Assembly (NCBI GenBank): GCA_963580285.1
Contig: OY757026.1
Span: forward strand, 44,261,431 to 44,325,430
Direction: 5' to 3'
Length of the DNA stretch: 64,000 nucleotides
Source: Lucinisca nassula
Taxonomy: Eukaryota > Mollusca > Bivalvia > Lucinida > Lucinidae
The notes beneath the pieces were generated by a model. That model worked only from the letters and a program-made list of their open reading frames with translations, was not told where the DNA came from and made no database searches. Shown here piece by piece: positions 1 to 10,804 of the stretch; within the stretch, counting starts at the first letter, position 1, and every line of letters begins with the position of its first letter. The translations under genes were made by a program, and so were the position numbers.

Positions 1-1440
1 TTAACCGAGATTTTATGCCTGTCCTCGTTACCTGCAAGTTTGAAGCTGATATGATTAAAAATAAAGTTGCTATCGCGGTCACAACGTATTTTTTTTATGC
101 TCAAGGGCAGGTAACTCCAAGGCAAATATTCCGATTCGGCCCAAAATCGAACTTAACCGAGATTTTATGTCTGTCCTCATTACCTGCAAGTTTGAAGCTG
201 ATCTGAAAAAAATTCAAGTCGCTATCGTAGTCGCAACATTTTCCCTATGTTAAGTCTATGGGCAAATTTTTGGTCGCTCAAGGTCATGTAACTCCGAGGT
301 CAATATTCCGATTCGGTCCAAAATCGAACTTAACCGGGATTTTATGCCTGTCCTCGTTACCTGCAAGTTTGAAGCTGATCTGAATAAAAATAAAGTTGCT
401 ATCGTGGTCACAACGTATTTTTTCATGCTCAAGGGCAGGTAACTCCAAGGCAAATAATCCGATTCGGCCCAAAATCGAACTTCACCGTGATTTTATGTCT
501 GTCCTCGTTACCTGCACGTTTGAAGCTGATCTGAAAAAAATTCAAGTCGCTATCGTAGTCACAACATTTTCCCTATGTTAAGTCTATGGGCAAATTTTTT
601 GTCGCTCAAGGTCACGTAACTCCGAGGTCAATATTCCGATTCTGCCCAAAATCGAACTTAACCGAGATTTTATGCCTGTCCTTATTATCTGCAAGAATGA
701 AGTCGATCAGAAAAAAATTGACAGAGCTAGAGTGATGACAAGCTTTTTCCTATGTTAAGTCTATGGGAGCTATATGTTGCCATGGTAACCAGAGTTCCAC
801 TCAGATCTGCATGAAAACCTTATGCAGTCTTTCCACTTGCCCAATAATGTTACACATGAAATTTGATCAAAGTCGGCCAAGTAGTCTTCAAGATATACAT
901 TTTTGAAATTCACATTAACCCTTATGCAAAAATGCACAAGGGCAGGTAACTCCTAAGTGTATGATCCGATTCTGCCAATTATCGAGCTTGACCGAGATTT
1001 CATGGCTGTGCTGGTTATCTGTAAGAATGAAGCCAATCCGAACAAAATTGAAGCAGCTACAGTGATGACAACATTTTCCCCATGTTAAGTCGATAGGCAA
1101 TTTTTCAGGCGCTCAAGGGGACGTAACTCTTGAGTGAATTATCTGATTCGGCCCAAAATCGAACTTGACTGAGATTTTATGCCTGTACTGGTTATCTGCA
1201 AGAATGAAGCCAATCTGAAAATAATTGAAGCAGCTACGGTGATGACAACATTCTCCCCATGTTAAGTCAATAGGCAATTTTTTCAACGCTCAAGGGCACG
1301 TAACTCCTGAGTGAATAATCCGATTCAGCCCAAAATCGAACTTGATCGAGATTTCATGCCTGTCCTCGTTATCTGCAAGACTGAAGTCGATCAGAAAAAA
1401 ATTGACGACAAGCTTTTTCCTATGTTAAGCCTATGGGAGC
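1..1440. repeat. Degenerate tandem array, alternating 151/177-bp units
   Basis: A landmark (cttaaccgagattttatg and variants) recurs near 1, 152, 329, 480, 657, 987, 1164 and 1341. Spacing alternates 151 and 177 bp at first (a dimer of about 328 bp), then is 330, 177, 177. Copies differ by scattered substitutions. The 657-987 unit contains an extra stretch (about 770-905) related to 1441-1600. Short open frames here are repeat translations with no domain. Confidence 0.8.
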
Positions 1441-1650
1441 TCTTTGTTGCTGTGGCAACCAGAGTTCTCATCCGAGCTGCACGAAAACCTAATACAGCCT
1501 TTCCCCCTACCTGATGATGGTTCATATGAAATTTGATCAAGGCCGGCCCACTGGTTCCAGAGATATACTTCGTTGAAAGTGTGGACGACGGACGACGGCT
1601 CGTGGTATACTAATACCTCACATGAGCCTTCGGCTCAGGTGAGCTAATAA
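1441..1650. repeat. Dispersed repeat ending in a TTC-loop hairpin
   Basis: The block begins ttgctgtggcaaccagag, holds a gacgac-rich stretch, and ends in a hairpin at 1617-1643 (CTCAC, TGAGCC, TTC loop, GGCTCA, GTGAG). Related sequence occurs at 770-905 and at 10380-10625, where GGAGCC-TTC-GGCTC is again followed by gtgggctaa. The hairpin is the best-conserved part. The family identity is not known to me. Confidence 0.6.
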
Positions 1651-2100
1651 TCTTGGTAGAGGTCACCCACATCTATATCAAGCAAAATATCCCTACCTAC
1701 AATAAGATTTCGAAAGGGTTTCCTTATATTTATAAGTGTGTGTAAAACCATTGGGCCCCACTGCAGGGCCATTTTTGACAGCAGGGCCATAATATGAACA
1801 ACCTTGGTAGAGGTATACTAGATTAAGCTTCATACCAAATATCAAAGATCTTCTGGTTTCAGACAAAGATTTTTAAAGGTTTTTCCCTATAGATATACAA
1901 GTCTATGTAAAACTAGTATGCCCCAGTGCGGGGCATTTTTGGCCCCAAACATCTTGTTAGAGGTCCACTATCCACTAGATGAAGCTTCATACCAAATATC
2001 AAAGACCTTCGCCTTGAGGTTTCAGAGATTTTTTTTTTAAGTTTTCGGTAAAAAAATATATATTTTTGGCTCCCGTGACCTAGATGTGCAACGGACTGAA
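1651..2100. repeat. Three-unit degenerate tandem repeat, about 170-190 bp
   Basis: The phrase cttggtagaggt/cttgttagaggt starts near 1660, 1800 and 1960, and agcttcataccaaatatc recurs in the last two units. Each unit contains a ggcccca...ggggc-type inverted motif. Noncoding. Confidence 0.6.
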
Positions 2101-2260
2101 GTCAAAATCCAATCAGTGGTTTAGGAGATGTTGTTTGAAGAAATTGTTTATGCATGCACGGACGCACAACAGACAAAAAGTGATCCCAAAAGCTCACCTT
2201 GTCACTTCATGACAGGTGTGCTTAAACAACTATGCTATTTTCCTACAAGTAATCTGTCAT

Positions 2261-2460
2261 CACGAAAACACACCTATTTAATTCTGACCCCCTTGGACCC
2301 CACTTTTATATAGTGAAACTGGGGTTAATAGGGGTAAACCTTATTTTTCTTATTTCTGCTCTAAAATATATTGTGGGCACTCGTTAGAACCGCCTCATTG
2401 AGACGGTTCTAACGGGTGCCCACAATCTATATTTTAAGCAGAAATAAGAAAAATCTCACA
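2261..2460. mobile_element. Hairpin element E, copy 1 (full form)
   Basis: An almost perfect hairpin lies at 2373-2423 (GTGGGCAC...CGCCTCA / TTGAGACGG...GTGCCCAC). It is extended by arms matching ttatttctgctctaaaata and its complement. About 110 bp upstream (cacaccta, gaccccc, ggaccccacttttatat) is shared with copies at 15441 and 28959, so the unit is larger than the hairpin. No open frame. Likely a foldback or MITE-type nonautonomous element; its superfamily is unknown. Confidence 0.65.
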
Positions 2461-2734
2461 ATTTTTCATCTTAATTTTTTTTTTTCAGCAATGAAGGTGG
2501 CAATGTATAGGCATGTTTGCATAAAGAAAATTTTATTTTTGTTTTTATCTCTTATCTATATTTCTGAAACATTTTATTATTATAGTGTTATAAATGTGGA
2601 GATTTGTTGTCAAACTTTAATAGCTCAAACACCTTTGGAATCTTGAAATTCTTTCTGGACAGGGTACACTGAGCCAATGAAGGTTACTGCCAGACTGCAT
2701 AAAGAGATACATAAAATTATGTACATCTTTTCTA

Positions 2735-2830
2735 TACTGAAAATGTATGCTGTGTTTTCTATTAAAATCACCTCATTGAGGCTATTCTAATGAGTACTCA
2801 CAGCATACATTTGTAAGATAAAAATGACCA
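2735..2830. mobile_element. Hairpin element E, copy 2 (hairpin only)
   Basis: The inverted repeat 2744-2810 has outer arms TGTATGCTGTG / CACAGCATACA and inner arms around CACCTCATTGAGG. It keeps the CCTCA apex of copy 1, but the arms have diverged together. Confidence 0.55.
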
Positions 2831-2928
2831 AAATCTCCAAAATTATCCCCACTATTTATTTTGTAGAGGATTTCCTTAGGGGCACAAGAACAGGTTCAAC
2901 TCAACCATGGTAAATGGCTTTAGTTTCT

Positions 2929-3106
2929 GTTTGTTTGATTTGAGGTTAAATGTGCCCGTCAACACGGTACAGGCAATTTTGGGGACATTGCTTCCAATTT
3001 TGTGGGACTTTTACCCGACATTTAGATGAAATGACATCAAGCCATGTCCCCCAATGAAACAAATAGGGTTTATAAGTATGCAAAGTCTGACTCACTGCTT
3101 TGCCAA
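2929..3106 (-). mobile_element. SINE-A, partial (tail half)
   Basis: Matches the tail half of the SINE-A family (complete copies at 11014-11310 and 55226-55523). It reads tttgtttgatttgagg, then the conserved block through ttgtgggacttttacccgac to ggtttataag. The head is replaced by the 21-bp minisatellite. The strand is given so that the CAAAC-rich tail is 3'. Confidence 0.75.
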
Positions 3107-3548
3107 TGACCAATCTCTGCCTCTCCATGACCAATCTCTGCCTCTCCAAGACCAATCTCCGCCTCTCCAAGACCCATCTCCGCCTCTCCAAGACCAATCT
3201 CCGCCTCTCCAAGACCAATCTCTGCCTCTCCATGACCAATCTCCGCCTCTCCATGACCAATCTCCGCCTCTCCATGACCAATCTCTGCCTCTCCATGACC
3301 AATCTCTGCCTCTCCATGACCAATCTCTGCCTCTCCATGACCAATCTCTGCCTCTCCATGACCAATCTCTGCCTCTCCATGACCAATCTCTGCCGCCTCT
3401 CCATGACAACCTCCGCCGCCTCTCCATGACAACCTCCGCCGCCTCTCCATGACCAATCTCCGCCGACTCTCCATGACCAATCTCCGCCACCTCTCCACGG
3501 CCAATCTCCCCCTCTCCATGACCAATCTCCGCCTCTCTATGACCAATC
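3107..3548. repeat. 21-bp minisatellite, about 20 units
   Basis: The unit is ccaatctctgcctctccatg plus a. Units at 3400-3500 carry an extra gcc codon-length insertion (24 bp). Because 21 and 24 are multiples of 3, several frames stay open on both strands, giving apparent proteins of seven-residue repeats (for example MERQRLV). These have no flanking coding sequence and end in SINE-A or random DNA, so I do not call a gene. Confidence 0.9.
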
Positions 3549-3597
3549 TCAGACTCTTCAATCTCATCTTCCATGACTATGACTTCTACATTCGGCA

Positions 3598-3662
3598 ACT
3601 CAAGGTCCTGAAAGTTAAACAGTAACCAATAAAACAGAAGAAAATTGACAGCCCAGACTATT
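3598..3662. repeat. Short dispersed repeat, paired with 10736-10800
   Basis: The stretch ctcaaggtcctgaaagtt through gacagcccag appears here and near 10736-10800 with few differences (aaccaataaaacaraag in both). Confidence 0.65.
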
Positions 3663-4199
3663 ATTCATCCCTATTCTGCTGCACACAATAAGCCCTAAGT
3701 TTGCAAACAGTATAGTTCCAGATCAGATGGCTGAAAGATCTACACTTTGTCATTCAGATTGAGAATCTTCATACATTATGTTAAGTAATTTGATTGGTTA
3801 AAAGTCAGCAAAGGGAAAGGTAAAATTAATTTATTCAGAAGGATAAGCATTAAGGTTTCAGGAGGATACGGATTAAGGTCACATGGAAACAAGGCATCGA
3901 TGTTGGCTCGGTGGGTGACGCCTATACGGATCGGGCGTCTCTTGCCTGATGCCTCCAGCTGACATGTCTCCTGAGCTATGCTGGTCGGTGTGTGCTCAGA
4001 GGGGGGATGTGCTGTGTTTGCCAGGTCTTGTCTATCATCCGTTTCAGTTTCAAAACTTTGGGGTTTAGACACTGATGAAGATTAAATATCAGAAAGGCCT
4101 CTGTGTCACTAAATTTGGTATAGTTACACCTTAAATGCGATACAAATCCCCTCGCACAAGGCAACTGAGTGTGGAAAACACTGAACTGGCTGGAGATAT
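3663..4199. other. Intergenic, no feature recognised
   Basis: No gene, repeat of known family or RNA is visible. Two minus-strand open frames of 98 and 62 codons overlap in different frames and have no recognisable domain. Confidence 0.4.
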
Positions 4200-5862
4200 T
4201 ATCATTTGCAACATTTGCGTAAAGTTTGTTTAAAATCCATCAATAAATGTAGGTTCTAGAGGGATGACAATGTTTCTCTAAAAATAGCCATTGTGACCTT
4301 GACTTCAGGCTTTGACCTTGAAAGTCTATCTTGCTCGAGATATTCCCATGAGCATCTTTTGTGTGAAGTTATATTAAAATCCGTCAATAAATGTAGGCGG
4401 TAGAGCAATGACAAAGTTTTTCTAAAAATAGCCACAGTGACCTTGACCTTGAGGCCATGACCTTGAAAGTCAAAGCAACTCTAGATAGTACCATAAGAAA
4501 CATTTGTATTAAGTTCTGTTAACCCTTGTTCTGCTGAATATTCATATATGCCACTCCCACTTCCGATTATCAACCAATCAGATTATTTGATGCAAATTAT
4601 TGCAACAAATTCACAATCTAACTGGCAAACAATGTAGATCCTGATCAGATGGCTTCGTCAGAAGCCATCTGATCTGGATCTACATTGTTTCAAAGATAAG
4701 GCATATCCGGGATCAGCAGGACAAGGGTTAAAATCCATCAATAAATGTTGGCGCTAGAGAGATGAAAAAAATTCTAAAAATAGCTACACTGACCTTGACC
4801 TTGACACCATGACCATAAAAGCAAACCTGCTTGAGAAATTATCATAAGTAACATTTGTGTGAAGTTATATTAAAATCCGTCAATAAGTGTAGGGGCTATA
4901 GCAATGAGTTTTTCTAAAAATAGCCACAGTGACCATGACCCCATGACCATGAAAGTCTAACTCTCTTGAGACATTATCATAAGCAGCACATGTGAAGTTA
5001 CATTAAAATCCTCAAGGGCACAACCTTGAAAGTCGAACTCCATAAAGATATTGCCACAAGGAACATCTGTGTGAAGTTATATTGAAATCAGTGGAGAAAT
5101 GTAAGCGCTAGAGCAATGTCAAAGTTTTTCTCAATATAGCCACAGTGACCCTGACCTTGAGGCCATGACCTTGAAAGTCTAACTCGCTCTAGATATTGTC
5201 AGCAGAAACATTTGTGTGAAGTTATATTAAAATCAGTGGAGTGAAATCGGTCAATAAATGTAGGCGCTAGGGCAATGATAAAGGTTTTCTAAAAATAGCC
5301 ACAGTGACCTTGACGTTAAGACCAAGACCTTGAAAGTCCAACTCGCTCGAGATATTGTCATAAGGAACATTTGTGTGAAGTTATATTGAAATTGAAGAAA
5401 AAATATAAGCCAAAAGGCGATGAGATTTTTTTCTAAAAATAATTAGCCATAGTGCCCTTGACCTTAAGACCAAGACCTTGAAAGTCCAACACGCACGAGA
5501 TATTGTCATAAGTAACATTTGTGTGAATTTATATTAAAATCCGTCAATAAGTGTAGGGGCTATAGCAATAACAGTTTTTCTAAAGATAGCCGCAGTGACC
5601 TTGACCTTGAGGTCACGACCTTGGAAGTCAAACTCGCTTGAGATATTGTCACAAAGAACATTTGTGTGAAGTTATATATAAATCTGTGAAGAAATGTACA
5701 TGCAAGAGCGATGACAAAGTTTTTCTAAAAATAGCCACAGTGACCTTGAGGTCACGACCTTGGAAGTCAAACTCACTCAAGATTGTCATAAGGAACATTT
5801 GTGTGAAGTTATATTAAAATCTGTCAAGAAATGTAGGCGCTAGAGCAATGACAACAGTACGT
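4200..5862. repeat. Degenerate tandem array, about 145-bp units
   Basis: Roughly ten units carry the landmarks aaatccgtcaataaatgtagg, aaaatagccacagtgacc, ttgaccttgagg and gaacatttgtgtgaagtt. Units are spaced about 140-150 bp apart, with some deletions. A 205-bp MITE is nested at 4523-4727. Noncoding. Confidence 0.8.
4523..4727 (+). mobile_element. 205-bp TTAA MITE (family B), copy 1
   Basis: Termini CCCTTGTTCTGCTG / CAGCAGGACAAGGG are inverted repeats flanked on both sides by TTAA (4519-4522, 4728-4731). The host tandem unit elsewhere reads gttatattaaaatcc with a single ttaa, so the empty site shows TTAA duplicated on insertion, as in piggyBac-type transposition. The middle is a hairpin, gatggcttcgtcagaagccatc, with side arms around ttgatgcaaatta. 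No open frame; nonautonomous. Confidence 0.85.
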
Positions 5863-6613
5863 AAGTACGTACTGGACAAACACTATCCCCCCCCCCCCCC
5901 AACAACTATGTTGTGGGTGGACAAAAATATGTTGCTCTTTATCACAAAACCAACTGATGTAAAGCTTGATCTTTTATCACTCAACGTCAGCACTTCAAAC
6001 TGAAGTGAAGTTTACTGATCAACCTCAGCAGTTCAAACTTGTATTCTCGGAAACGCCGAATCCGGCGTATTTTTATGCCTGTTTTTGCTTTCGTAAGCGT
6101 AAAATTTCCTGCCCTGGATTCTTAATAATGCCAATTTTGTTTTTGCCCGACGCGTCCGTAATAGTGGGTAAAAATGACCTCAATCACATCAAAAGATGAC
6201 AGCGGGTGTCCAGTTGATCTCCAAATTTAGCTACTGCTTACAGATGAAAAGTTTACCGTTAATCGTCGCCGCCAGGCTTGTTCAAGCATTACCTAGCTCG
6301 GACAGTCCTCTGTATTGCTCTCTCGGCCAATCAGAGCATCACGGCTAGAAGACTGACAGGTCAGATTTGCGGTTTGCGAGATGCAGGTGTGTGTTTTTAA
6401 ATCAAGCTCGTGGATGATTAACATTAAATTGATTGATTGTTTTGTTTCCGGATACTTGTACACAAGTGGATTATCGGTAATTCGATTGTTGAAAAAAATG
6501 TCTAAGGCATAATTAAAGGATGCAATCTAATCTAGTGAATAAATCTTTCTTTTTTTTTCTCCTGCATTACTGCCGCATTACGAGCAGGATTTCCTCGGTG
6601 GTAACCAGTACTT
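5863..6613. other. Mostly unique noncoding sequence with a poly-C run
   Basis: A C-run lies near 5888-5901. The rest is not obviously repeated in the window. A 77-codon frame at 5966-6199 has no domain or splice context and I do not support it as a gene. Confidence 0.4.
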
Positions 6614-6644
6614 TTTGGGTCGATCGGTTTACGATCGACCCAAA
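6614..6644. repeat. Perfect 13-bp-stem palindrome
   Basis: TTTGGGTCGATCG, a 5-base loop (GTTTA), then CGATCGACCCAAA. No poly-T termination context. Could be a foldback remnant or a cruciform site. Confidence 0.7.
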
Positions 6645-6687
6645 TTTACTAAATGGCCAAACGGAATGAATGCAGTTGTCCACGTGA

Positions 6688-6880
6688 CCATCACTGATTT
6701 GGGAAAACCAATATTATATTTTATTAATAGAACTTGAAACGTTGCGCTATTTTTATCGATGCAACAGGAGCTATCTATAGAGACCATCGATGAATTGGGA
6801 AAACCAATATTATGTTTTGTTAATAGAACTTGAAAAGTTGCACTATTTTTATCGATGCAACAAGAGCTTTCTATAGAGTC
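6688..6880. repeat. 93-bp tandem duplication
   Basis: gaccatcactgatttggg at 6688 and gaccatcgatgaattggg at 6781 start two adjacent copies (ttaatagaacttgaaa, tatttttatcgatgcaac in each). The period is a multiple of 3, so a minus-strand frame shows a duplicated 31-residue stretch. This is a consequence of the repeat, not evidence of a gene. Confidence 0.75.
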
Positions 6881-7140
6881 TTGACAGGATTCGTGGGCTG
6901 AATAATACCAGATCAGACGCCACGGAATGTGGTGTTGATCACTGATCAGCAGGTTGCACAGGAACTTCACTGTTTGCTTAAATAGTGGCATTTGAGGGTT
7001 AAATGAAATAGTATAAGAATGCCAGGTTGCTCACGCAATGAAAGAAGGCATCGATGTCACGCGACGTCTTTCGGTATGCCAAGTCGAGTAAAAACAGATT
7101 TTTCCCACTCCTGCTAAGAACTTAATTTTAGAATGCTTAA

Positions 7141-7345
7141 CCCTTGTCCTGCTGAATATTTAAATATGTCCCACCCACTACTGATTATCAGCCAATCAGA
7201 TTACTTGATGCAAATTATTGCAACAAATTCATAAACTGGATGGCAAACAATGAAGATCCTGATCAGATGGCTTCTTCAGAAGCCATCTGATCTGGATCTA
7301 CATTGTTTCAAAGATAAGGGGTATCCGGGCTCAGCAGGACAAGGG
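7141..7345 (+). mobile_element. 205-bp TTAA MITE (family B), copy 2
   Basis: Same length and termini as 4523-4727, flanked by TTAA at 7137-7140 and 7346-7349. The hairpin centre is ggcttcttcagaagcc, followed by atctgatctggatctacatt, the part that resembles the 76-bp satellite monomer. Confidence 0.85.
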
Positions 7346-7349
7346 TTAA

Positions 7350-7685
7350 GTGCAAAATGAGTAGCCTAGACTTTATAGGTGGTACCGTTATTAGACATAC
7401 AGCGTAGACCAAGATCGGATATAGAGTACATTGCTTCTGATGTTCGCCATATGTATGCAACAACAGTTTTGAACAGGATTCAGGGCTGTGCGCAGACTCT
7501 GAAAAGGGGCGGGTTGAGGATGCGAATTTCAGGTATTTTGCAGAGAGTGAAAAACTTATGAATCTGAAATAATTTCCAAAAGATATGAGGGGGCTGCGTT
7601 TGCACCATCCCCACTGTTGAACAAAATCCAAGTACTACCTAAGACATCAGGGCGCAGCGTAAGAAGTAAATTCTGGACTGTGCTC
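7350..7685. other. Intergenic, no feature recognised
   Basis: Two opposing frames of 60 and 107 codons overlap here. The longer minus-strand one reads out of the MITE copy and has no domain I recognise, so neither is supported. Confidence 0.35.
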
Positions 7686-7828
7686 GTTTGTTTGATTTAA
7701 GGTTTAACGTCCCCGTCAACACTGTATAGGTCATTTGGAGACATTACTTCTAATGTTACTGGACTTTCAGCTCTGCGTGGAAGCATCATGCACCCCACCT
7801 ATTTATTCAAGCCCCGATGGGCAGGGAT
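7686..7828 (-). mobile_element. SINE-A, internally deleted
   Basis: The tail part (tttgtttgatttaaggttta to ctggactttt) is joined directly to the head part (cagctctgcgtggaagcatc to ccccgatgggc). About 130-150 bp of the middle is missing. The region after it (7852-7925) has a degraded family C hairpin (gcaaacag...gacgcc...tctgatcag). Confidence 0.75.
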
Positions 7829-8029
7829 GGGTGGACTGTGCTTGTACACTTGGGCATTGGCAAACAGAATCTACATAATCCGACGCCACATAACGCGATG
7901 TCTGATCAGCTCTACTGTGCTTGCTAAAAGTTAAACGAACAGTTCGATTCTCAGCTCAGGACTATTTTCCCAACCTACACTCGGAGACGATCGACCCACC
8001 AGTACTCTGTGCTTTGATTTTACATCTTT

Positions 8030-8292
8030 ATTATCCCCACGTTTTTAAAAAAAAGTGGGGATATTGTTATCGCCTCCGTCCGTCTCTCCGTCTGTCCGGC
8101 TATCTCCTCCTAAACCGTTAGCCGGAATTCAACCAAATTTGGTATGCGAGTTGCTTACATGAATGGCTTGCGCAAGAGCACATTTATTTTTGTCCCCGCC
8201 CCCAGGGCCCCTGGGGAGAGGTCAAAAGGTCAAATTTTGACAGAAAACGTGGGTATTTGCGATGGCTTGCCATCGACTGCGCGCTCTAGTTA
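8030..8292. repeat. Interspersed repeat with CCCCAC / GTGGGG arms
   Basis: Begins ttatccccacgttttt / aaaagtggggatattg (short inverted arms), then ccgtccgtctctccgtctg, ccaaatttggtatgcgag and ggtcaaaaggtcaaa, ending ggcttgccatcgactgcgcg. It resembles a repeat type common in molluscs and other marine invertebrates; that link is from memory. Confidence 0.5.
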
Positions 8293-8432
8293 CGATTTAA
8301 GAAAATTATGACTCAAGTTTGTCGCACTTTCGTATATTGTTTATGAAGTTACGACTAGGCCCAATTGAATAAAGAAATTAATTATCAGAAACCATGGCAT
8401 ATTAGCATTAAGTAAAGTGTTGCTAATAGTGG

Positions 8433-8502
8433 TCCTGAACAGACACCTGTGGCATCTGATCTGGGCCTGCACTGTTGGTGTTTTTTTTTTGGGGGGGGGG
8501 GG
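8433..8502. repeat. Family C hairpin remnant and G-run
   Basis: cagacacctgtggcatctgatctgggcctgcactgtt is half of the family C hairpin. It is followed by poly-T and 13-14 consecutive G (8489-8502). The following 300 bp to 8810 shows nothing else recognisable. Confidence 0.45.
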
Positions 8503-8818
8503 ATATTAGTGACAAACTGGATATCAAATAAAAACAACAAAAGTTTTTTTTTTTTTAATGAAAGTCAAAATTTTCGAGTCATGTTCTTTTTCCATCTTTT
8601 TTCTTCAAATCCTGGTTATTTTGAAGAAACAAAATGGACTTGACTGGAAATTTTGGCTAGTGTTACGTCTTTAATCATTATGCAAAATAGTGTAAGAATC
8701 CAAAAGTTTCAGATGCCATTTTATGTACTAGGATGTAGTGAATGACCTGAACAGACTTGTCTTGTTGGAGCAGCCTGTACTACTGTTAACTGCTCACACT
8801 CAACTTAAACCATTATCC

Positions 8819-8990
8819 TGATGAATAAATTAATTTAGCTGCAGTCCACTCTTATCTTTCTAAACCTAATGTAATTTATCCATTCAAATTCACAATCTGA
8901 GTGACAGTGTAATACTGATTAGATGGAAGCCATCTGATCTGGATCTCCACTGCAAGAAAATAGTTTGTCATGTTAAGCAGGATAAGCATT
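8819..8990 (+). mobile_element. Family B MITE, degenerate copy
   Basis: Recognisable in order: ccattatcctgatgaata, aattcacaatctgagtg, gaagccatctgatctggatc and gcaggataagca. Shorter than 205 bp, with indels, and the termini are eroded. An older member. Confidence 0.55.
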
Positions 8991-9250
8991 CAAGCCCCAA
9001 AGTCGTTTGGAGTCTTACAGACACACTCTACAGCTGTACGCATTTAGCCATAATTTACACGTTTTTTAGGTAAAACTCCAACTTTTCAAAATTTGACTCC
9101 AACTTTTTCTATGGATGGATTCTTAAACTCCTGTTTTCAAAATACTAGTGAGAACTCTGCTGAAGTGAGGTTTACTGAAATATTTCAAAACAGTTTTTTT
9201 TCACAGACTAGATATAAGTATTGTATATATCAGAAATCATAACATGTATA

Positions 9251-9478
9251 TTAACCCTTTTTGTACCAAATTGAATCTTTCTCCTTATATATAGCAGGAG
9301 TCCATTTCAAAATTTAGGGATGTCAGGTTGTGTTTTCTTCAAAATTGAATTGGAAAATGGCTGAACCTTTTGCAAACAGTGCAGGCTCTGATCAGACACT
9401 GCATTCTGTGGCGTCTGATCAGGGCCTGCACTGTTTGCCAACTACCAGTTTTGGGGTTTCCGGTACAAAATTGGTTAA
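9251..9478 (-). mobile_element. TTAA MITE (family C), complete copy
   Basis: Begins TTAACCCTTTTTGTACC and ends GGTACAAAATTGGTTAA, so termini and TTAA flanks are inverted. The internal hairpin is gatcagacactgc / gtggcgtctgatcagggcctgcactgtttgcc. No open frame. Related to 25151-25380 (opposite orientation) and 10805-11339. The TTAA edges suggest mobilisation by a piggyBac-type transposase, but no empty site is available here. Confidence 0.75.
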
Positions 9479-9581
9479 ACGTTCAGAGCCATAACTCGAA
9501 AAGTAGTAAAAACAGGTCATCTGATGTTGCTTTGCTTCCCAAGAAAATCTTTGGACCAAATTTCCAGATATAGAAAGGGCC

Positions 9582-9690
9582 GTTCTGTACCAGAAACCCC
9601 AAAACAGGCAATTGGCAAACAGGGCAGGACCAGATCAGATGACTCACAGCGTTAGATCAGACCCTACACTGTTTGCAAAAATGTGTCTTA
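9582..9690 (+). mobile_element. Family C, partial copy
   Basis: ctgtaccagaaaccccaaaa, then ggcaaacagggcaggaccag, a decayed hairpin and ctacactgtttgcaaa. The far terminus is missing. Confidence 0.55.
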
Positions 9691-9699
9691 TCAAAAGAA

Positions 9700-10310
9700 A
9701 CAAGAGTATATCATATGCTTTAGGAAGGGGGATGTAAATGGTTTCCGAGATATTGGGCCTTTTACAAAGTGGAGGGGGCAGGCATGGTCTGGGCACATCC
9801 AAGGGAAACTCAAGTTGGTGTCACTGAATGCGTCTTATCATTAAGAACAAGAATATATATGGTTTTGGGGTGGGGATCTGACTGGTATATCGCCTTTTAT
9901 GAAGTGGAGGGGTAAGCCATGGCCCGGGCACATTCCAGGTTGAAATCACTGAATGCGTCTTATCATAAGGTACAAGAATATATATATAGTTTAGGGGTGG
10001 TGATCTGAACGGTTTCTGAGATATTGGACCTTTTATGGGGTGGAGGGGGTGGGGCAAGGCCCATGCACATCCCAGGGGACCCCAGGTTGGTGTCACTGAA
10101 TGTGTTTTATCATAAGAAACAATAATATATATGGTTTTGGGGTGGGGATCTGGATGGTTTCTGAGATATATCACCTTTTATTTAGTGCAGGGTTGAGGCA
10201 TGGCCCCGGCGCACCCTGGGAGACCCCTAAGTTGGTATCACCGAATGCGTCTTATCATAAGGAACGAGAATTATAATTATGGTTTAGGGTTGAGGATCTC
10301 AATGGTTATA
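9700..10310. repeat. Tandem array, about 125-146-bp units (short form)
   Basis: Landmarks tgcgtcttatcataag and aatatatatggttt recur near 9830, 9955, 10100 and 10245, each followed by ggggtggggatctg and, except after the last, cctttta plus gtggaggg or a close variant. Same family as the array at 12340-13870. Confidence 0.75.
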
Positions 10311-10379
10311 AAAGCATGTGGCTAAAAGAAGCTCACTGAAGGAATATTTCTATAAAAGTTTTGTCAAAATATCTGCAAC

Positions 10380-10625
10380 GGTTTGGCAGTAAATGCCATT
10401 TTTCTATTTTCCCCAATATAAGTCTATGAAAACTAAGTTGCCATAGCAACCAAACTAATGAGCCGATTTTCATTAAAAACAAACTTTCAATCCCCCAGCC
10501 CAAGGATGCTACAGATGAAATTTGGGCCCAGTGGCTTCAGAGGAGATGTTTGGAAGTTGACGCCAGACAACTGCCTATCCTATAAGCTCCCCCCGGAGCC
10601 TTCGGCTCTGGTGGGCTAAAAATAT
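10380..10625. repeat. Dispersed repeat with TTC-loop hairpin, second copy
   Basis: gttgccatagcaaccaaact, gatgaaatttgggcccagtgg, then the ggagccttcggctctggtgg hairpin. Parallels 1441-1650. Confidence 0.55.
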
Positions 10626-10735
10626 GAGGTGAATAAAAACCCACCTCTGCCTGTGATCGTACTCCAACTCTCCTGCTGTGATGGTCTCAGACGTGGTAGT
10701 ACCTTCAAACTCCCAAGACCTCTGACCTTAAGACC

Positions 10736-10800
10736 TCAAGGTCCTGAAAGTTAAACAACAACCAATAAAACAAAAGAGAGCTGACAGCCCAGTCTATATG
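10736..10800. repeat. Short dispersed repeat, paired with 3598-3662
   Basis: ctcaaggtcctgaaagtt to gacagcccagt matches the earlier copy. The 100 bp before it contains short direct CAAGACC / CTTAAGACC motifs only. Confidence 0.6.
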
Positions 10801-10804
10801 ATCC

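Noticed and set aside
2946..3598. Minus-strand proteins of MERQRLV- or DWSWRGR-type repeats, up to 168 codons
   Set aside because: Frames follow from a 21-bp repeat; several overlapping frames are open at once and none has non-repeat coding sequence or a domain.
5966..6199. 77-codon frame in relatively unique sequence
   Set aside because: No domain or splice signals seen; length is within chance for this window.
6629..6991. 120-codon frame with a duplicated 31-residue block
   Set aside because: Explained by a 93-bp tandem duplication in noncoding DNA; no domain, start context or homology recognised.
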